A DNA stretch of 8,107 nt. It comes from Bacteriovoracaceae bacterium (lineage in GTDB: Bacteria > Bdellovibrionota > Bacteriovoracia > Bacteriovoracales > Bacteriovoracaceae). Where the stretch lies: contig CANETG010000114.1 in assembly GCA_947440875.1 (NCBI GenBank), forward strand, positions 1-8,107. Direction: 5' to 3'. The translations under genes and the position numbers were made by a program. Each line of letters opens with the position of its first letter. Positions within the stretch are counted from its first letter, which is position 1. This document shows positions 5,355 through 8,107 of this stretch, one piece after another. Under the pieces are notes generated by a model. It was given only the letters and a program-made list of their open reading frames with translations, searched no databases and was not told the DNA's origin.

Positions 5355-5983
5355 TCTTCTTCAAGTTGGACGTCGTCCGAGATCATCACTCCGTTGACAA
5401 TTCTCTCTGATTTTTCTTCGATAAAATCAAAATGCATTTTCTCCGTGCCTTCAAAGTTTTCTTCAAAAGCGATGGTGATGGTGCGTGGTGAAACTTCCAT
5501 GAGCGAGCTCAAATAATAGTCTTTACCAAAGAGCTGCTGCGCCTGAGTTTCTTCCGAAACATGGCGAAAATCTGTCTCATCGATGAGCGGGTTGTGTGAG
5601 GTATTCTTGACGATGATCGCCCCTTGGATTTTTTCTTTCGGGAGATCTTTTGTGACACCCCAAGTAGTCAGAGGGAAATAATCCAAGTGGAAGGTTGAGT
5701 TTCCGTAGGCCAGACGCCTGGGAACGATCAAGCGCGTGAGGAATTTTCTCGTGGTCTCATCTTTTGCTTTCCAGGCCAGCTTTTCGGCCAGAATAGTGTC
5801 TTCGATCCGAATGATGTAATGGCCCGGATGCTTCGTTGAACGGAAAAGAATGTATTGGAAGGCGATGGAGAAAAGAGTGAAGAGCTTTTGTTGGTCAAAA
5901 TGGATGTGTTTGGCAGGGGATTCAACCAGAGTTTTGACTGCCTCGTAGAGGGTTGATTTATCTAAGTCTTTCTTACTATTCAT
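5351..5983 (-). CDS. Unrecognised conserved-looking protein
   Basis: I do not recognise this product. From ATG 5983 it is 210 residues, beginning MNSKKDLDKSTLYEAVK. It has no signal peptide, membrane helix or cysteine-rich site. Visible features are a mixed alpha/beta composition, an internal DETTRKFLTRLIVPRRLAYG stretch, several aromatic beta-like segments (STFHLDYFPLT, YYLSSLMEV) and a strongly acidic C-terminus ending QLEED. ATG 6076 is also in frame and would add 31 residues (total 241). However, that extension overlaps both elements of the fusA promoter and reads as an unrelated hydrophobic tail, so the shorter start is preferred. GGTGA lies 10 nt before ATG 5983 and is at best a weak ribosome site. 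The TAG stop at 5351-5353 overlaps the convergent MORN-protein stop. The long open frame and ordinary codon use support a real gene. Confidence 0.7.
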   Translation of the reverse strand: MNSKKDLDKSTLYEAVKTLVESPAKHIHFDQQKLFTLFSIAFQYILFRSTKHPGHYIIRIEDTILAEKLAWKAKDETTRKFLTRLIVPRRLAYGNSTFHLDYFPLTTWGVTKDLPKEKIQGAIIVKNTSHNPLIDETDFRHVSEETQAQQLFGKDYYLSSLMEVSPRTITIAFEENFEGTEKMHFDFIEEKSERIVNGVMISDDVQLEED

Positions 5984-6052
5984 AACGAGAATTTCACCGA
6001 AAAATGAGCTTTTGGCAACAAGCAAAAAGCACGTGTAACTACGGGAAAGAAA

Positions 6053-6082
6053 TTGACGAAACTTGAGTCTCTCCATTATGAT
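6053..6082 (+). promoter_or_regulatory. Promoter of fusA
   Basis: TTGACG (6053-6058), an 18-base spacer, then TATGAT (6077-6082); each hexamer matches the consensus at 5 of 6 positions. Transcription would begin near 6089, leaving a leader of about 43 nt before the ATG at 6132. The strength of the match suits a highly expressed translation factor that is transcribed alone instead of from a str operon. Confidence 0.7.
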
Positions 6083-6131
6083 GCAGACTAAAATTCACAC
6101 CTAGTTTAAACATCAAACTTTTGGAGTTCAG

Positions 6132-8107
6132 ATGGCTATCGAAAAAACTCTGGCTAAGACCAGAAACATTGGGATTTCCGCCCACATCGATTCAGGAAAG
6201 ACGACACTTTCTGAACGGATTCTTTTCTATTGCGACAAGATCCACAAGATCGAAGACGTTAAAGGCGGCGGCGCCGGGGCAACCATGGATCACATGGAAC
6301 TCGAAAAAGAAAAAGGGATCACCATCACTTCAGCAGCAACGACTGTTGAATGGACAGGGATCGACGAAAAAGGAATCACTTTCGCTGAAGGCGATCAAAA
6401 AGAAATCAAGATCAACTTGATCGATACTCCGGGCCACGTGGATTTTACAGTCGAAGTTGAGCGTTCACTGCGCGTTCTCGACGGCGCGATTCTGGTTCTT
6501 TGCTCTGTTGCAGGAGTTCAGTCTCAGTCTATCACTGTTGACCGTCAGATGAAGCGTTACCGCGTTCCTCGTCTTGCCTTCCTTAACAAGATGGACCGTA
6601 TGGGTGCCAACCCTTACAACGGAGTCAAAGCTCTTCGCGAAAAACTTAATCACAATGCAGTTCTCATGCAGATCCCTATCGGGGCTGAAGAAAACTATAA
6701 AGGTTGCGTCGACCTTATTTCCATGAAGGCTTATTACTTCGACGGCGATAACGGCGAAAACGTCCGTGAAGAAGCAATCCCGGCAGATCTCGCAGACCAA
6801 GCTCACAAAGCTCGCGAAGAAATGCTTGATACCATTTCAGCTTTCGACGATGCGATGATGGAAGACATCATTGAAGGTCGCGAAGTTTCTGAAGAAGCCG
6901 TCCACCGTGCAGTTCGCACTGGTGTAAACAACCTTAAGTTCACTCCGGTGTTCATGGGTTCTGCTTTCAAGAACAAAGGTGTTCAGCTTCTTTTGAACGC
7001 AGTTGCTCGTTACCTTCCGTCTCCGGTTTCTTGTGAGAAGCCGAAGGCGATCGATTCAACGAACGCAACAAAAATTGATCTTCAGCCAGATAAAGATATG
7101 CCACTCATTTGTATGGCGTTCAAAATCACTGACGAGCAGTTCGGTCAGCTGACTTATACACGCATTTATCAGGGGACACTCAACAAGGGTGACACTCTCA
7201 TCAATACTCGTACGAAGAAAAGAGTTCGTATTGGGCGTATCGTGCGCATGCACGCTAACGACCGCGCTAACATCGATTCTGCCTCTGCTGGTGACATCAT
7301 CGCCATGATCGGTGTCGACTGTGCTTCAGGGGATACGTTCACAGCTGAAGACGGAAACGTCGATCACCTGTCTTGCGAAGGAATGCACCTTCCGATTCCG
7401 GTTATCGAGCTTTCTATCAAAGCCAAAGACAAAGAAATGCAGGCCCGGATGTCGAAGGGACTTCAGCGCTTTATTAAAGAAGATCCTACATTCCACCTTT
7501 TCACAGACGAAGAGTCTGGGGAGACGCGGATCGCGGGAATGGGAGAGCTTCACCTTGAGATTTATGTTGAGCGTTTAAAGCGTGAGTATAAAGCTGAAGT
7601 TGAAATCGGTGCTCCACAGGTGAACTACCGCGAAACAATTCGCGGAGAAGCTCGTCTTGAGTACACCCATAAGAAACAAACGGGTGGTTCGGGTCAGTTC
7701 GCTAAAGTTGCTGGGAAAATCCGTCAGCTCACTGCTGATAGAAAAGAGCGCGAAGATCAGGTCTTCCGTTTTGTGAACGAGATTAAGGGTGGTGTGATTC
7801 CAAACGAATTCATCCCTTCTTGTGACAAAGGATTCAACGACGTTATGAACAAGGGACCACTCGCTGCGTTCCCAGTGATTGATGTTGAAGCATTCCTCCA
7901 AGACGGCCAGTACCATGACGTCGATTCCTCAGATATGGCGTTCCGTATCGCTGCTCGTATGGCGATGAGAGATGCGATTAAGAATGCGAATCCGGTTATT
8001 CTCGAGCCGATCATGAAAGTTGAAGTAGAAACTCCACAAGACTTCCAAGGTTTTGTTATCGGAGATCTTTCTTCACGTCGTGGGGTGATCCTCGGATCTG
8101 AGACAAC
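6132..8107 (+). CDS. fusA: Elongation factor G, 3' end missing; EF-G1/mitochondrial-type
   Basis: The ribosomal translocase GTPase. From ATG 6132 (GGAG at 6123-6126, 5 nt upstream) 658 residues are visible without a stop; full EF-G is about 700, so roughly 40 are missing. G domain: AHIDSGKT 17-24, EKEKGITI switch I, DTPGH 98-102, NKMD 152-155, and the GSAFK motif at 276-280. Domain II starts near 325; GMGELHLEI (469-477) marks domain III; HKKQTGGSGQF (513-523) opens domain IV. The tip loop carries His595 in QYHDVDSS, equivalent to E. coli His583. The VKGGGAGATMDHMELEKEKG stretch, KGF in domain IV and TPQDFQG near the end look more like spirochaete/planctomycete EF-G1 and mitochondrial EF-G1 than like E. 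coli EF-G. No rpsL, rpsG or tuf gene lies upstream, consistent with a stand-alone EF-G1 gene. Lineages with this type usually have a second EF-G elsewhere. Confidence 0.97.
   Translation, partial: MAIEKTLAKTRNIGISAHIDSGKTTLSERILFYCDKIHKIEDVKGGGAGATMDHMELEKEKGITITSAATTVEWTGIDEKGITFAEGDQKEIKINLIDTPGHVDFTVEVERSLRVLDGAILVLCSVAGVQSQSITVDRQMKRYRVPRLAFLNKMDRMGANPYNGVKALREKLNHNAVLMQIPIGAEENYKGCVDLISMKAYYFDGDNGENVREEAIPADLADQAHKAREEMLDTISAFDDAMMEDIIEGREVSEEAVHRAVRTGVNNLKFTPVFMGSAFKNKGVQLLLNAVARYLPSPVSCEKPKAIDSTNATKIDLQPDKDMPLICMAFKITDEQFGQLTYTRIYQGTLNKGDTLINTRTKKRVRIGRIVRMHANDRANIDSASAGDIIAMIGVDCASGDTFTAEDGNVDHLSCEGMHLPIPVIELSIKAKDKEMQARMSKGLQRFIKEDPTFHLFTDEESGETRIAGMGELHLEIYVERLKREYKAEVEIGAPQVNYRETIRGEARLEYTHKKQTGGSGQFAKVAGKIRQLTADRKEREDQVFRFVNEIKGGVIPNEFIPSCDKGFNDVMNKGPLAAFPVIDVEAFLQDGQYHDVDSSDMAFRIAARMAMRDAIKNANPVILEPIMKVEVETPQDFQGFVIGDLSSRRGVILGSET

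Noticed and set aside
5394..5425. Perfect TTGACA inside the minus-strand gene as a plus-strand promoter
   Set aside because: No acceptable -10 hexamer at 16-18 bases, no plus-strand gene downstream, and the bases are part of a coding region.
6103..6119. AGTTT...AAACT and GTTTAAAC symmetry in the fusA leader
   Set aside because: Short AT-rich palindromes are expected by chance in such a leader, and nothing else supports a function.
6121..6420. Plus-strand 99-codon open frame overlapping the start of fusA
   Set aside because: It lies in another frame of an unmistakable EF-G coding sequence, and its translation looks like nothing natural.

Overview
The window is ordinary chromosomal housekeeping DNA from a Gram-negative bacterium. 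My best guess is a member of the Bdellovibrionota (Bdellovibrio / Bacteriovorax / Peredibacter relatives). That is an inference from gene style (a variant-MORN protein beside an IscR-like regulator, a stand-alone EF-G of the spirochaete/mitochondrial type, a pdxJ-nnr-tsaE cluster) and was not confirmed by a search. Nothing looks phage-borne or transposable, and I see no CRISPR array, tRNA or rRNA.

Layout. (1) 1-2557, plus strand: a tight operon of pdxJ (5' end cut off), nnr and tsaE. Genes touch or overlap by a few bases. They serve vitamin B6 synthesis, repair of damaged NAD(P)H, and the tRNA t6A modification. (2) 2558-2854: a 297-base non-coding stretch with a plausible sigma70-type promoter, a small palindrome and a structured leader. 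(3) 2855-4542, plus strand: an IscR/Rrf2-family regulator followed by an IscS/NifS-type cysteine desulfurase. (4) 4551-5354: a promoter placed almost on top of the start of a protein with an unrecognised N-terminal domain and three exact 24-residue variant-MORN repeats. (5) 5351-5983 (perhaps to 6076), minus strand: an unrecognised protein, convergent with and overlapping the previous gene by 4 nt. (6) 6053-8107, plus strand: its own promoter and most of fusA (elongation factor G), cut by the window end.

The most interesting place is the iscR / cysteine-desulfurase junction (about 3356-3463). The conserved N-terminus of the desulfurase is encoded upstream of any ATG, GTG or TTG in frame. The only plausible start is ATA, overlapping the iscR stop. 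One G-to-A change from a normal ATGA stop-start overlap would give exactly this arrangement. Thirty-five bases further on, inside the desulfurase coding sequence, lies a 46-nt near-perfect stem-loop followed by a T-rich run. It resembles an intrinsic terminator or attenuator. A third segment just after the iscR stop can pair with one arm of that stem. The IscR-like protein itself has none of the three cysteines that hold the [2Fe-2S] cluster in classical IscR, so whatever it senses, it is not through that site. Together these suggest an unusual way of setting the regulator/desulfurase ratio. This is inference, but directly testable.
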